Shown: positions 8,891-18,443, counted from the first letter of the stretch. The stretch is DNA of 64,000 nt from Salinimonas marina (GCF_015644725.1 NZ_CP064795.1:3532501-3596500), one strand, 5' to 3'. The notes: generated from the letters alone by a model not told the origin. Translations and numbers: made by a program.

Positions 8891-9184
8891 TTAAAGACGA
8901 ATTGCCTGTTTCCCAACCCACGAAAAGTATTTATTAAGCTTTTCATCCTGCTGAAGTTTTTCTATTGTCCGGTACTGCTTAGCCAGTTCCATTTCGGTAT
9001 AAAACCGATGAATACCATTATGACATTGCCGGCAAATCGCAATACCTTCGTTTAATTGCTCCCGATTAAAATGTTTACGAAAAAACGATCGCCGATGCAT
9101 CTTTTTAGGGATCAGATGATGAAAGGTCAGTCGTGTGTAACGATGACACAACGGACAAATGCCAGCCGCCAGTTTTTTACTCAT
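8891..9184 (-). CDS. Small HNH endonuclease-like protein
   Basis: The 97 residues hold a zinc-ribbon HNH fold: CPLC near residue 15, the HH dyad in LTFHHLIPKK, and CRQCHNGIHRF with the last HNH histidine. The protein is far shorter than restriction enzymes or homing endonucleases and has no recognisable target-recognition domain. It stands alone upstream of, and on the same strand as, the fusion nuclease, about 140 bases away and separated from it by the LexA-like promoter region. It may be a nicking enzyme or a structural zinc protein; no function is assigned. Confidence 0.75.
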   Translation of the reverse strand: MSKKLAAGICPLCHRYTRLTFHHLIPKKMHRRSFFRKHFNREQLNEGIAICRQCHNGIHRFYTEMELAKQYRTIEKLQQDEKLNKYFSWVGKQAIRL

Positions 9185-9285
9185 GTCCTCACCTGCTCAA
9201 TGTTTGATGCTTTTTGTACCAATCCAACCCCATGGTCGGTTCGTAACCATCGATGTAAACTTTTTTAATCCAGCAAAGGTGAATT

Positions 9286-9477
9286 ATGAGTCTGGCGACC
9301 CCGGCAACCTTCAGTTGTCCGTATTGCATGGAACCTAACGAAGTCGAAATTGATGAAATAAACGATACCGGGCATACCCAGGTGCTGGATTGTCAGGTGT
9401 GCTGTCAGCCCATAGAGATGACGGTATCGGGTCGCGGTGAAGACATGCGGGTGGATGTTCAGTGCGAAAATGACTGA
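9286..9477 (+). CDS. CPXCG motif-containing cysteine-rich protein
   Basis: The 63-residue protein belongs to the CPXCG family of small zinc-ribbon-like proteins. Two cysteine pairs are visible (CPYC near residue 11 and CQVCC near residue 36), and the rest is acidic. Zinc binding is likely; function is unknown. A GGTGAATT Shine-Dalgarno precedes the ATG. The stop overlaps the start of the flavin reductase gene (ATGACTGA), so translation of the two is coupled. Confidence 0.85.
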   Translation: MSLATPATFSCPYCMEPNEVEIDEINDTGHTQVLDCQVCCQPIEMTVSGRGEDMRVDVQCEND

Positions 9478-10093
9478 CCATTGTATAAGCGGCGCTGACA
9501 TAGAAGCTATGGAGGACCGCTATCGGGCTAATTTTGTAAATTGCCTGTCCGGATTTAAGGCGGCCTGTCTGGTAGGTACCTGCCATGCGCGTGAAAATCA
9601 GGAAAATCTGGCCCTCGTGAGTTCAGTCGTGCATGTGGGCGCCAACCCGCCGCTGCTGGGTATGGTTATGCGCCCCCACACCGTGGTGCGCGATACGCTG
9701 CGCAATATTAAAGCCAATGGCGTGTATACGCTTAATCAGGTGCAATGTGACTGGGTGGAACAGGCGCATCAGACTTCTGCCCGTTACCCGTCTCAGGTGA
9801 GTGAATTTTCAGAAACCGGGTTAACTCCCTGGTATGCCAACACCATTGAGGCGCCGTTTGTGGCTCAAAGTCCGTTAAAACTGGCGATGAAGCTAGAAAG
9901 CATTATCCCCATTGAGGTGAACCACACCGAATTTGTAGTGGGCCGAATTGAACAGGTCTGGTTGGATAAAACCCGGCTTGATACCCAAGGGCGAATAGAT
10001 TTAAGCGAGCTGGATGTGGCGTGTATCAGTGGGCTGGATACATATCATCAGCCACGACGTATCGCGCGTTTTGCCTATGCCAAACCGCAATAG
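9470..10093 (+). CDS. Flavin reductase family protein
   Basis: The 207-residue protein is a member of the flavin reductase-like, FMN-binding split-barrel family. Typical motifs are the NCLSGFKAACLVGT start, ENLALVSSVVHVGANPPLLGMVMRP in the flavin site, and TLRNIKANGVYTLN. It may reduce flavin or bind FMN for another enzyme; no partner monooxygenase is adjacent. The ATG at 9470 is within the last codons of the CPXCG gene, which fits the family's usual N-terminus; the upstream in-frame ATG at 9437 would only add unrelated residues. Confidence 0.85.
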   Translation: MTDHCISGADIEAMEDRYRANFVNCLSGFKAACLVGTCHARENQENLALVSSVVHVGANPPLLGMVMRPHTVVRDTLRNIKANGVYTLNQVQCDWVEQAHQTSARYPSQVSEFSETGLTPWYANTIEAPFVAQSPLKLAMKLESIIPIEVNHTEFVVGRIEQVWLDKTRLDTQGRIDLSELDVACISGLDTYHQPRRIARFAYAKPQ

Positions 10094-10198
10094 CGCCCGC
10101 GCGGCCCGGGTTGCTGCCGGCTGCCTACCTAAAAACGCTGCACAAGCCGCTATTTGGGGGTAAACTATAAGTATTAGCCAGCCTTAATCGCTGATAAT

Positions 10199-10219
10199 AA
10201 ACCTGCCACAGAAGGCAGG
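10199..10219 (+). terminator. Rho-independent terminator after the flavin reductase gene
   Basis: AACCTGCC and GGCAGGTTT form a stem around a short ACAGAA loop, followed by TTTTGTGTTTT. It separates the CPXCG/flavin reductase unit from the HiPIP gene. Confidence 0.75.
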
Positions 10220-10282
10220 TTTTTGTGTTTTAAGGCCGATAGAAAAGAAAATCATTATCGTTTACCAAAACGGGAGCAAGCT

Positions 10283-10576
10283 ATGAGTTCTGTTAATCGT
10301 CGCGACTTTTTGCGTATGACTGGTACTACCCTTATCGGCATGACCCTGGGTGGCGTGGCCTTACGAGCCAATGCTCAGGAGGTATTAAGTGCCGATGATC
10401 CGACTGCCAAAGCATTAAACTATACGGCCAACTCCACAAAACCTGATGCCAAATGTGGCAACTGCATGTACATTCAGGGCAGCGATGGTAAACAGCAGCG
10501 ACCCTGTGCTATTTTCCCGGGTAAGCTGGTGGATGTAGAAGGCTGGTGCAGTGCCTGGGTTAAACGTCCCGGTTAA
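10283..10576 (+). CDS. High-potential iron-sulfur protein (HiPIP), Tat-exported
   Basis: The 97-residue protein has a twin-arginine signal (NRRDFLRMTG, then a hydrophobic segment to about residue 32) and a HiPIP domain. The four cluster cysteines follow the family pattern: KCGNCMY, RPCAIFPGK and EGWCSAWV. HiPIPs hold a [4Fe-4S] cluster cycling between +2 and +3 and act as soluble periplasmic electron carriers. A GGGAGC Shine-Dalgarno supports ATG 10283. No reaction centre or oxidase gene lies nearby to name its partner. Confidence 0.93.
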   Translation: MSSVNRRDFLRMTGTTLIGMTLGGVALRANAQEVLSADDPTAKALNYTANSTKPDAKCGNCMYIQGSDGKQQRPCAIFPGKLVDVEGWCSAWVKRPG

Positions 10577-10629
10577 GCGGACAGCGGCCCACTTTGCTAA
10601 TGCTGCTGTAAGCGAGTTCGGGTTGGCGC

Positions 10630-10648
10630 GCGCCAGGTAAGCTGGCGC
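10630..10648. terminator. Hairpin between convergent HiPIP and amidase genes
   Basis: A perfect 7-bp stem GCGCCAG/CTGGCGC with a five-base loop lies between two convergent genes. There is no T run on either side, so intrinsic termination is only possible; it could instead protect 3' ends. Confidence 0.35.
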
Positions 10649-10678
10649 CTGCCTACATCTCGCTGTTGCTTGCCAGGG

Positions 10679-12340
10679 CTATGGCTGGACGGGTTTAAGC
10701 AGTTGTTGGTGCTGTTCCAGCTCGGCATCGCTGTGTAAAAATTGTGGCGCTGGTATGGGTGCATGCCCTTTTTCAAACGCCAGGCCTGCCGCCAGTACCT
10801 GATTATCCTGCCATTTGGCGCCAATAAAACTCAGCCCCACTGGCATCCCATTAACCAGCCCCGCCGGCACACTTACATGGGGGTACCCCGCGATAGCCGC
10901 CATATAACCTATACCAATAAAGCCACCGGGCGCGTGATCGCCGTACAGGGTATCAATTAAAAACGCCGGGGCATTGGACGGTGCCACCAGCAAATCGACC
11001 TGATGCTGTTCCAGTAATTTATCTATACCATTTTCAGTGGTGGCGGTTATTACCATATTACTGGCTTGCTGATAACGTGTACCTTGGGCGCCTTCGGTGG
11101 CCTGGGCCTGCTCAAAAATATCCTGGTTAAACAGCCCCAGTTCACGGCTCGACTGTTCATTGTAAGCAATAAGGCCGCTCAACGTAGTGGCAGGTAATGG
11201 GTTGGGAACCTCGGCCAGATACTCATTGATGCCGGTTTTAAACTCTGCCAGCAGCACATGATAGGCATTTTCCCAAAAGGCCTCGGGCATCTGGTGCGCA
11301 GTGATCTCAACCAGCTTCGCCCCTTGTTGTTCCAGCGTTGTTAACGCCTGATTGTATTGTTGCAGAACCCGTTCATCATCACCCTGAGCAAACCGCACCA
11401 CGCCGACTTTGACGCCCTTCAGGCCATTGCTCAACTGTTCGGGGGCCTTGAGTACCACCCGCTCGTTAGTAACGGTGGCGGTATCCCGGGGATCTTCCCC
11501 GGCCATGGCTTTGGCCATCAAAATAGCATCGGTTACCGATTTCACCATGGGGCCGGCTGTATCCTGACTGTGGGAAATAGGCACCACATAGCGCCGGGAG
11601 ATCAGCCCCACCGTGGGCTTGTAACCTACAATGCCATTAAATGAGGCCGGGCAGATAATTGAGCCATTGGTTTCGGTGCCTACCGCCAGGGCCGCAAAGT
11701 CGGCAGCCATCGCCGCGCCTGAACCAGAGGAGGAACCACAGGCGCTTCGTGACAGGTTGTAAGGATTGCGAGTCAGGCCGCCAATCGCGCTCCAGCCGCT
11801 TACCGAGGCTTCTGAGCGAAAATTGGCCCATTCAGATAAGTTGGTTTTGCCTAAAATAATCGCGCCGGCCTGCCGTAGATTATGCACCAATGGCGCATCG
11901 CGACGAGTATCATTGTTGGCCAGCGCCATTGACCCTGCGGTGGTAGGTAGCTGTTGCGTTTCAATATTATCTTTTAATAACACCGGTAAGCCGAACAAGG
12001 CACCTGGCTGCCCCTGCCCCCGGGCCAGCTCCGCATCTTTGGCCTGCGCCTGGGTAATGGCTTCCGGATTAATAGCAATCACACTCTGGGTACGTGCATC
12101 CAGGCGCCTGATGCGCTCAATATAGGCCTGCGTCAACGCTTCCACACTGATTTTTTTGTCCATTATGGCCTGGCGCTGCATATAGGCCGGAGCATCCAGC
12201 AAACGCTCAACCTGACTCTGTGGAGCCGACGCCACGGCCTTGGTATCAGATGCAGCAGTGGAAGAAGATGACGACAAAGTATTGCTGCAGGCCTGTAACA
12301 ACAGTACAACCGCAACAGGAAAAAGTTGAAGACGGTGCAT
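10679..12340 (-). CDS. Amidase signature family lipoprotein
   Basis: The 553-residue enzyme begins with a lipoprotein signal (VVLLLQACSN), so it is probably anchored outside the inner membrane. The amidase signature triad is visible: Lys in LPVLLKDNI, Ser in the ACGSSSGSGAAMAADF loop, and nucleophilic Ser in GTETNGSI. It is closer to secreted amidases than to GatA, and no gatB/gatC is present. The substrate is unknown. It lies about 80 bases downstream of, and on the same strand as, the solute-binding protein gene, so the two may be co-transcribed. Confidence 0.9.
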   Translation of the reverse strand: MHRLQLFPVAVVLLLQACSNTLSSSSSTAASDTKAVASAPQSQVERLLDAPAYMQRQAIMDKKISVEALTQAYIERIRRLDARTQSVIAINPEAITQAQAKDAELARGQGQPGALFGLPVLLKDNIETQQLPTTAGSMALANNDTRRDAPLVHNLRQAGAIILGKTNLSEWANFRSEASVSGWSAIGGLTRNPYNLSRSACGSSSGSGAAMAADFAALAVGTETNGSIICPASFNGIVGYKPTVGLISRRYVVPISHSQDTAGPMVKSVTDAILMAKAMAGEDPRDTATVTNERVVLKAPEQLSNGLKGVKVGVVRFAQGDDERVLQQYNQALTTLEQQGAKLVEITAHQMPEAFWENAYHVLLAEFKTGINEYLAEVPNPLPATTLSGLIAYNEQSSRELGLFNQDIFEQAQATEGAQGTRYQQASNMVITATTENGIDKLLEQHQVDLLVAPSNAPAFLIDTLYGDHAPGGFIGIGYMAAIAGYPHVSVPAGLVNGMPVGLSFIGAKWQDNQVLAAGLAFEKGHAPIPAPQFLHSDAELEQHQQLLKPVQP

Positions 12341-12419
12341 CCGGGCATCCTTGGTAATAAAACAAGAAGCACCAGTACAGCACGAAGCTGATTAAAATCC
12401 CAGCAGATGCGATAAGATG

Positions 12420-13169
12420 TCAGGATTCACCGGTAGGTGGATTGCTGTATGAAAGCCGGTATTTTTTAATCAGCTTGTCATAACTGCCATCCTGCTTCAT
12501 CCGTTGCAGCTGAGTATTAAACTGCTGACGAAGCTCCGTATTTAAAATGGCGGCCCGGTATTCATTGCGCTCAAACAGGTCATGCATAATGACTTCTTTT
12601 TGAAAACGTGGCGGTAACTGACTGCGCAGCCAGTTGAAGATATTGCGATCCATCACCGCCACATCAACACTTCCCAGCAACAACATTTTCACCTGGCGCT
12701 GCTGCGCGGCGATCTCAATATAGCCTTTGTGACCGGCTACTGCTTGTTGATACGCCGGGCCCAACACATCCTGAGCGGTCTGGAACGCTAACACCGTATA
12801 TGGGAACAAATCATCTGGTTGCTCTATCGTCAAATCCCTGGAGGCCAACGATATTGCCGAATTCTGATAAGCCACATAGACATCGCTTAACAGCGCGTTT
12901 GGCACCAGGTGATCAGCACTTAAGGTAAGTACAATATCGGCAACACCATTTTCCAGCTGCCGGGCGCTGCGCCCAAAAGGGACAAACACCGGGGTCATCG
13001 TATGTCCCAGCCGGGTCAGTATCGTGTTGACCAGGTCCAGCTCAAAACCGCTAAGGGTTTCAGTAATAACATAAGGTGGCTTGTCCCACCCCGCGACTAC
13101 CGTCAACTCTTTTGCACTCACAGTAAAACTGGCAGTGAACCACACGCAGAACAATAAGCGACGAATCAT
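12420..13169 (-). CDS. Periplasmic solute-binding protein, family 3 (orphan)
   Basis: The 249-residue protein has a signal peptide (LLFCVWFTASFTVSA) and the bacterial extracellular solute-binding family 3 fold: WDKPPYVITETLSGFELDLVNTIL at the start, GVADIVLTLS in the middle, and DGSYDKLIKKYRL at the end. No ABC permease or ATPase is nearby. Such orphan proteins often act as sensors or as stand-alone binding proteins. ATG 13169 is preferred to the TTG three codons upstream, because the signal peptide then begins MIRR. Confidence 0.85.
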   Translation of the reverse strand: MIRRLLFCVWFTASFTVSAKELTVVAGWDKPPYVITETLSGFELDLVNTILTRLGHTMTPVFVPFGRSARQLENGVADIVLTLSADHLVPNALLSDVYVAYQNSAISLASRDLTIEQPDDLFPYTVLAFQTAQDVLGPAYQQAVAGHKGYIEIAAQQRQVKMLLLGSVDVAVMDRNIFNWLRSQLPPRFQKEVIMHDLFERNEYRAAILNTELRQQFNTQLQRMKQDGSYDKLIKKYRLSYSNPPTGES

Positions 13170-13347
13170 ATTATGCAAACTATCTGAGTAACTACGGACA
13201 ACTTAAAAACTAGCACTTTTTGCGAGCCATTTCCAAGCCGCACCGGTTAAATTTAGCGACCCTCGCTACCGCTGGCATAAACCCGATTGGAGCCGCCATA
13301 CCGATAACTGCTATTATAGCCACATTATGGTTTAACAGATTAACATC

Positions 13348-14229
13348 ATGGCCTGGTTACAATTACGAATAAACACTTCTTCTGAGCTGGCCGAGCAGGT
13401 GGGCGGTATGCTCTCGGCCAATGGCTCGCAGGCAGTGACCTTTTTAGATGCCAAAGACACACCCATGTATGAGCCTAAGCCTGGTGAAACCATGTTATGG
13501 CCCGACACCCAGGTGGTGGGTTTATTTGATGCCGCCCACGATATGCAGGACGTCATCAAACGTCTGGGCCAGGCACGCATTCTGGGCCCTGATTTTTCCT
13601 ATAAGCTGGACCCGCTGGAAGACAAAGACTGGGAACGGGAGTGGATGGACAACTTTCATCCCATGCAGTTTGGTCGCCGGCTATGGATTTGCCCATCGTG
13701 GCGCGACGTCCCCGACCCGGATGCGGTGAATGTGATGCTGGACCCCGGCCTGGCGTTTGGCACCGGCACCCACCCGACCACAGCGCTGTGCCTGCGCTGG
13801 CTGGACAATGAAACCCTCGACCGACAAACGGTGGTCGACTTTGGCTGCGGCTCCGGCATTCTGGCGCTGGCGGCCTTAAAATTAGGCGCCAGCCGGGTAG
13901 TGGGCATCGATATCGACCCTCAGGCGCTGGAAGCCAGCGAAGAAAATGCCCGGCGTAACCAGGTTGCTGATCGCCTGGAGGTGTATTTACCGGCAAACCA
14001 ACCGCAGATGCAGGCAGATATGGTGGTGGCAAACATTCTGTCCGGCCCGCTTTTGGAGCTGCAGGAGGTGATTACCGGCTATTGTCGGGTTGGTGGGCGC
14101 CTGGTTTTATCGGGGATTCTGGCCGAACAGGTCGAAAAAATTGAACAGGCCTACGCCCGCGACTTTATATTAGATAAAAGTGAAATTGAAGGTGACTGGG
14201 CCCGTGTCTCTGGTACCCGTCGTCGCTAA
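13348..14229 (+). CDS. prmA: Ribosomal protein L11 methyltransferase
   Basis: PrmA methylates the N-terminus and lysines of ribosomal protein L11 using SAM. The 293 residues show the family N-terminal substrate domain ([18 protein letters not shown]), the [11 protein letters not shown] linker, the [19 protein letters not shown] motif, the SAM-binding loop [20 protein letters not shown], and the [11 protein letters not shown] active-site segment. It lies upstream of dusB-fis, a conserved order. A TATTAT at about 13310-13316 may be the -10 of its promoter. Confidence 0.97.
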   Translation: MAWLQLRINTSSELAEQVGGMLSANGSQAVTFLDAKDTPMYEPKPGETMLWPDTQVVGLFDAAHDMQDVIKRLGQARILGPDFSYKLDPLEDKDWEREWMDNFHPMQFGRRLWICPSWRDVPDPDAVNVMLDPGLAFGTGTHPTTALCLRWLDNETLDRQTVVDFGCGSGILALAALKLGASRVVGIDIDPQALEASEENARRNQVADRLEVYLPANQPQMQADMVVANILSGPLLELQEVITGYCRVGGRLVLSGILAEQVEKIEQAYARDFILDKSEIEGDWARVSGTRRR

Positions 14230-14259
14230 TTGTCTAATCTACCGCTAATTTTTTGGTCA

Positions 14260-14280
14260 GAGTCTGAGCTATTCAGACTC
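14260..14280. terminator. Hairpin between prmA and dusB
   Basis: A perfect 8-bp stem GAGTCTGA/TCAGACTC with a five-base loop lies about 30 bases after prmA. No T tract follows, so it is at most a weak or Rho-assisted end signal. Confidence 0.4.
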
Positions 14281-14448
14281 ACCCCTTATCAGATAGGCCC
14301 TGCAAGGCAAATCCATCAAAAACTGTCAATAGCAAAAAGTGACATTTTGTGTGAATTTTAGCCTTTTCAAGGGTAGGCAAAATGCGTACACTTAGCGCCC
14401 CGTTTTAGCCAAGTGTTCAAATTCCGCGCAACTACTGGATTGTTAACC

Positions 14449-15447
14449 ATGCAAATAGGTCCGTATAAACTGGATAACAATTTGATGCTGGCGCCGATGG
14501 CAGGTGTCACTGACCGTCCCTTCAGACAAATGTGTCGTCGAATGGGGGCAGGTCTGGTGGTCTCCGAAATGCTATCAAGCAATCCAAAGGTGTGGAACAC
14601 GGCCAAATCCATGCATCGTATGGATCATACCGGCGAAGAAGGTATTCGCTCGGTACAGATTGCCGGGGCTGACCCCGATCTGATGGCACAGGCGGCCCAG
14701 TTTAATGTGGCCAATGGTGCACAGATCATCGACATCAATATGGGTTGTCCGGCAAAAAAGGTTAACAAGAAACTGGCTGGGTCAGCGTTATTACAATATC
14801 CGGCGCTGGTCGAATCTATTGTTCAGGCTGTGGTTGAGGCGGTTGACGTACCGGTCACCCTGAAAATTAGAACAGGCTGGAATACGGATAATCGCAATGG
14901 TGTAGAAATTGCACAAATTGCGGAGCAAAACGGCATTCAGTCGTTGGCCGTTCATGGCAGAACGCGCGCCTGTATGTACAAAGGAGAAGCCGAATACGAC
15001 ACCATTAAGGCAATTAAGGAAGCGATATCCATTCCGGTCATTGCCAATGGCGATATTACTTCTCCGGAGCAAGCACGATACGTGCTGGAGCACACCGGCG
15101 CAGACGGGGTGATGATAGGTCGCGGCGCCCAGGGCAATCCCTGGATTTTCAAGCAAATACTGCATTTTCTTGAAACCGGCGAGATATTATCAGCACCGCC
15201 TTTGTCAGAGCAGCATCAGGTGTTGCATGAACACGTTGCCAACGTGCAGGCCTTTTACGGCGAAGTAATGGGTGTTCGAATTGCCCGAAAGCACGTGGGC
15301 TGGTATTTAGCGGAACACGATACGGATCGTCAGTTTCGTAAAACGTTCAATGGTATTGAGCAAGCTGATAAACAGCTCAACGCACTTGACGATTATTTTC
15401 AATCGCTGCAGAAACGGGAAACCCGACAGATTTCTCCTGCAGCATAG
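14449..15447 (+). CDS. dusB: tRNA-dihydrouridine synthase DusB
   Basis: DusB is the FMN-dependent enzyme that reduces U17 in tRNA. The product from ATG 14449 is 332 residues; the in-frame codons upstream of it are not family-like. Motifs are LAPMAGVTDRPFRQ, the MGCPAKKVNKKLAGSALL segment with the catalytic cysteine, HGRTRACMYKGEAEYD, and the FMN phosphate site VIANGDITSPEQ...MIGRGAQGNPWIF. It is followed 30 bases later by fis, the classic dusB-fis operon. Confidence 0.96.
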   Translation: MQIGPYKLDNNLMLAPMAGVTDRPFRQMCRRMGAGLVVSEMLSSNPKVWNTAKSMHRMDHTGEEGIRSVQIAGADPDLMAQAAQFNVANGAQIIDINMGCPAKKVNKKLAGSALLQYPALVESIVQAVVEAVDVPVTLKIRTGWNTDNRNGVEIAQIAEQNGIQSLAVHGRTRACMYKGEAEYDTIKAIKEAISIPVIANGDITSPEQARYVLEHTGADGVMIGRGAQGNPWIFKQILHFLETGEILSAPPLSEQHQVLHEHVANVQAFYGEVMGVRIARKHVGWYLAEHDTDRQFRKTFNGIEQADKQLNALDDYFQSLQKRETRQISPAA

Positions 15448-15477
15448 TGATGACTAACTTAAGAGCAAGAATGTATT

Positions 15478-15771
15478 ATGTTCGATCAAAATGTGACTTC
15501 ACCATTTACTACGACAGTAACAACGCCTTCTCAAACTCAAGCTCAAAAGCCGCTGCGTGATTCGGTTAAACAAGCGGTTAATAAGTACCTGAAGCAGCTA
15601 GACAACGCGAACATCGACAATCTTTATGAACTGGTGCTGGCTGAGGTGGAAGCGCCGCTGCTGGAAGAAGTCATGACTTACACCCGCGGCAACCAAACCC
15701 GCGCGGCCATCATGATGGGCATCAACCGCGGTACGCTTCGCAAGAAGCTGAAACAGTACGGCATGAACTAA
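15478..15771 (+). CDS. fis: DNA-binding protein Fis
   Basis: Fis is the 97-residue nucleoid protein that bends DNA and activates rRNA promoters. The core [36 protein letters not shown] and the C-terminal helix-turn-helix [20 protein letters not shown] are nearly invariant in gammaproteobacteria. It sits in the dusB-fis operon, and its level is expected to rise with growth rate from the upstream dusB promoter. Confidence 0.98.
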   Translation: MFDQNVTSPFTTTVTTPSQTQAQKPLRDSVKQAVNKYLKQLDNANIDNLYELVLAEVEAPLLEEVMTYTRGNQTRAAIMMGINRGTLRKKLKQYGMN

Positions 15772-15793
15772 AATACGACGGGCCTCGCCCACC

Positions 15794-15822
15794 AAAGAGC
15801 ACCTTTTCACGGTGCTCTTTTT
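15794..15822 (+). terminator. Rho-independent terminator after fis
   Basis: AAAGAGCACC and GGTGCTCTTT form a 10-bp stem with a TTTTCAC loop, followed by TTG. It closes the dusB-fis operon before purH. Confidence 0.9.
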
Positions 15823-15855
15823 GTTTCACCTCTACCTAACTATCAAGACATCACT

Positions 15856-17454
15856 ATGCATACACCAAAACCTATTAAACGCGCGCTATTAAGTGTTTCG
15901 GATAAAACCGGTATTGTTGAATTTGCCGAAGCATTGCATCAGGCAGGGGTGGAGTTGCTCTCCACCGGCGGTACCGCAAAATTACTCAGCGATGCCGGTC
16001 TGCCGGTGCTTGAAGTATCAGAACATACCGGGCACCCGGAAATTATGGATGGCCGGGTAAAAACGCTGCACCCTAAAATTCATGGTGGCATCCTGGGCCG
16101 CCGGGGCCAGGATGAAAGCACTATGGCGCAAAATGAGATCAAGCCTATCGATTTGGTGGTGGTGAATCTGTACCCGTTTGCCCAAACCGTGGCGAATCCG
16201 GATTGCACCCTTGAGCACGCCATTGAAAATATCGATATCGGCGGGCCGACCATGGTGCGCGCCGCAGCCAAAAATCATAAAGATGTCACCATTGTGGTGA
16301 ACACCGATGATTATCAGGTGGTATTGGAACAGATGAGCGAAAACGACGGTTCATTGAATTATCAGACCCGTTTTGACCTGGCGATTAAAGCTTTTGAGCA
16401 TACTGCCCAGTATGATGGCATGATTGCAAACTATTTTGGGGCCCGGCTGGACTCGGTTGAATGCGAGGCCGACTGTACGCACCATCACAGTGAATTCCCC
16501 CGTACCATCAATATGCAGATGACCAAAAAGCAGGATTTGCGCTATGGCGAAAACAGTCATCAGGAAGCTGCCTTTTATGTCGAAAATGAGATACAGGAAG
16601 CCTCGGTAGCCACGGCCACGCAGTTACAGGGTAAAGCATTGTCGTTCAATAATATTGCCGATACCGACGCCGCCCTTGAATGCGTAAAAGAATTTGAAGA
16701 GCCCGCCTGTGTCATTGTTAAGCATGCGAATCCATGCGGGGTGGCGATTGGCGAGGATATCCTAAGCGCCTATAACCGCGCCTTCACCACCGACCCCACC
16801 TCAGCTTTTGGCGGTATCATAGCCTTTAACCGCAGCCTGGATGCCAGCACCGCTCAGGCGATTGTAGATCGTCAGTTTGTTGAAGTGATTGTGGCGCCAG
16901 CGGTTTCTGAAGAAGCTCAGAACATTATCGCCGCCAAGAAAAATGTACGCTTGCTGGCCTGCGGCAGCTGGCAGGGTCAGCTTACTGAAGGTTACGACTT
17001 TAAACGGGTCAACGGCGGCTTGCTGGTGCAGGAACGTGATTTTGGCATGGTCGAAGCAGATGACCTGCAGGTGGTTACTGAGCGTCAACCCAGTGCTGAA
17101 GAGCTCCAGGATTTGCTGTTTTGCTGGAAGGTCGCTAAATATGTGAAATCCAACGCCATTGTTTACTGCAAAGATGGTATGACCATTGGGGTGGGTGCCG
17201 GCCAGATGAGCCGGGTTTATTCGGCCAAGGTGGCGGGCATTAAAGCCAGTGATGAGAACCTACAGGTGGCGGGTTCGGTGATGGCCTCTGACGCCTTTTT
17301 CCCGTTTCGCGACGGCATCGATGCCGCCGCTGAAGCTGGCATTAAAGCAGTCATTCAACCGGGCGGCTCGATGCGCGACGAAGAAGTTATTAAGGCGGCA
17401 AATGAGCATGGCATTGCCATGGTCTTTACCGGCATGCGCCATTTTCGTCATTAA
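15856..17454 (+). CDS. purH: Bifunctional AICAR transformylase/IMP cyclohydrolase
   Basis: PurH performs the last two steps of IMP synthesis. The 532-residue protein has the N-terminal MGS-like cyclohydrolase domain ([48 protein letters not shown]) and the C-terminal transformylase domain ([42 protein letters not shown], ending [14 protein letters not shown]). It is complete, unlike its pathway neighbour purD, which carries an apparent one-base deletion. Confidence 0.98.
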   Translation: MHTPKPIKRALLSVSDKTGIVEFAEALHQAGVELLSTGGTAKLLSDAGLPVLEVSEHTGHPEIMDGRVKTLHPKIHGGILGRRGQDESTMAQNEIKPIDLVVVNLYPFAQTVANPDCTLEHAIENIDIGGPTMVRAAAKNHKDVTIVVNTDDYQVVLEQMSENDGSLNYQTRFDLAIKAFEHTAQYDGMIANYFGARLDSVECEADCTHHHSEFPRTINMQMTKKQDLRYGENSHQEAAFYVENEIQEASVATATQLQGKALSFNNIADTDAALECVKEFEEPACVIVKHANPCGVAIGEDILSAYNRAFTTDPTSAFGGIIAFNRSLDASTAQAIVDRQFVEVIVAPAVSEEAQNIIAAKKNVRLLACGSWQGQLTEGYDFKRVNGGLLVQERDFGMVEADDLQVVTERQPSAEELQDLLFCWKVAKYVKSNAIVYCKDGMTIGVGAGQMSRVYSAKVAGIKASDENLQVAGSVMASDAFFPFRDGIDAAAEAGIKAVIQPGGSMRDEEVIKAANEHGIAMVFTGMRHFRH

Positions 17455-17493
17455 TTAAGGACCGGGCTGTCCATATAAAATCATTTTTGTGAT

Positions 17494-17530
17494 GAAGCAC
17501 GTAGTGGAAATAACCTTCTGCTACGTGCTT
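17494..17530 (+). terminator. Hairpin terminator after purH
   Basis: AAGCACGTAG and CTACGTGCTT form a perfect 10-bp stem around a 17-base loop, followed by TCCCCC. The T run is weak. It implies that the methyltransferase-purD pair has its own promoter in the following 100 bases. Confidence 0.6.
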
Positions 17531-17630
17531 TCCCCCACGGCGGGGCTAGGGTACTCTGTAGCAAACCTGCTTTGGCCAACCCGCAGTATTTAGGCTAAGT
17601 ACTTTCACAACAATGAGATAAGGAACAACC

Positions 17631-18443
17631 ATGAAACATACTCTGCGTTTAGTTGCAGCATCATTACTGGCAATGTCTGCCACCGCTACGTATGCCGACC
17701 CCATTAGCGAGGCGGTAAAAAGCGAACATCGTTCTGCCGAAGCGAAATTACGCGATGAATACCGAAATCCTCAGCAAACACTCCGCTTTTTTGAGATCAA
17801 GCCGACTGATACGGTAGTTGAAGTATCGCCAGGCGGTGGCTGGTACACCGACATTCTGGCGCCATTGCTCGATGAGCAGGGCCAGCTGATTGCTGCGCAT
17901 TTTTTTGTAGAGGAAGACTCTAATGACTATTACAAAAAATCGCTGAAAAATTTCAAACAAAAAGTCGCCAATCATCCCCCTTACAAAAACATCAAACTCA
18001 CCGCATTTCACCCCACCAAGGCCCTGGAGATTGCTGAAGCAGGCAGCGCCGATGTAGTGCTGACCTTTCGAAATGTTCACAACTGGTATTTCAATGCGGC
18101 GGAAAAAGCCCTGGAGAATGCCTTTGGTGCCTTTTTCCAGGCTCTGAAACCCGGTGGTGTATTAGGCGTGGTTGAACACGAACTGCCAGAATCGGCAGCC
18201 GACAGTAAAATGGAAAAAAGCGGCTATATGAAACGCTCTGTTGTCATTGAGGCAGCGAAAGCCGCCGGTTTTGAACTGGTAGCCCAAAGCGACATCAATG
18301 CCAACAGCATGGACAATGCGGATCACCCAAAAGGAGTATGGACCCTGCCGCCATCATTGCGTCTTGGGGAACAGGATCGTGCCAAGTACCTTGCTATCGG
18401 CGAGAGTAATCGCATGACCCTAAAATTTGTCAAACCTGAATAA
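17631..18443 (+). CDS. Exported class I SAM-methyltransferase-like protein
   Basis: The 270-residue protein begins with a clear signal peptide (MKHTLRLVAASLLAMSATATYA, cleavage expected near residue 22). A Rossmann methyltransferase-like fold follows: EVSPGGGWYTDILAPLL resembles motif I, SADVVLTFRNVHNWYF motif III/IV, and ALKPGGVLGVVEHE the post-motif. The family (COG4798-like, by resemblance) is widespread but uncharacterised. Export is a puzzle because SAM is cytoplasmic. An AAGGAACA Shine-Dalgarno precedes the ATG. It ends 16 bases before purD, so it shares a transcript with a purine gene. A non-enzymatic fold or another ligand is possible. Confidence 0.8.
   Translation: MKHTLRLVAASLLAMSATATYADPISEAVKSEHRSAEAKLRDEYRNPQQTLRFFEIKPTDTVVEVSPGGGWYTDILAPLLDEQGQLIAAHFFVEEDSNDYYKKSLKNFKQKVANHPPYKNIKLTAFHPTKALEIAEAGSADVVLTFRNVHNWYFNAAEKALENAFGAFFQALKPGGVLGVVEHELPESAADSKMEKSGYMKRSVVIEAAKAAGFELVAQSDINANSMDNADHPKGVWTLPPSLRLGEQDRAKYLAIGESNRMTLKFVKPE

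Noticed and set aside
5870..13330. Genomic island between accC and prmA
   Set aside because: No integrase, attachment repeats or tRNA was seen, and codon use looks like the neighbours; called a variable stretch only.
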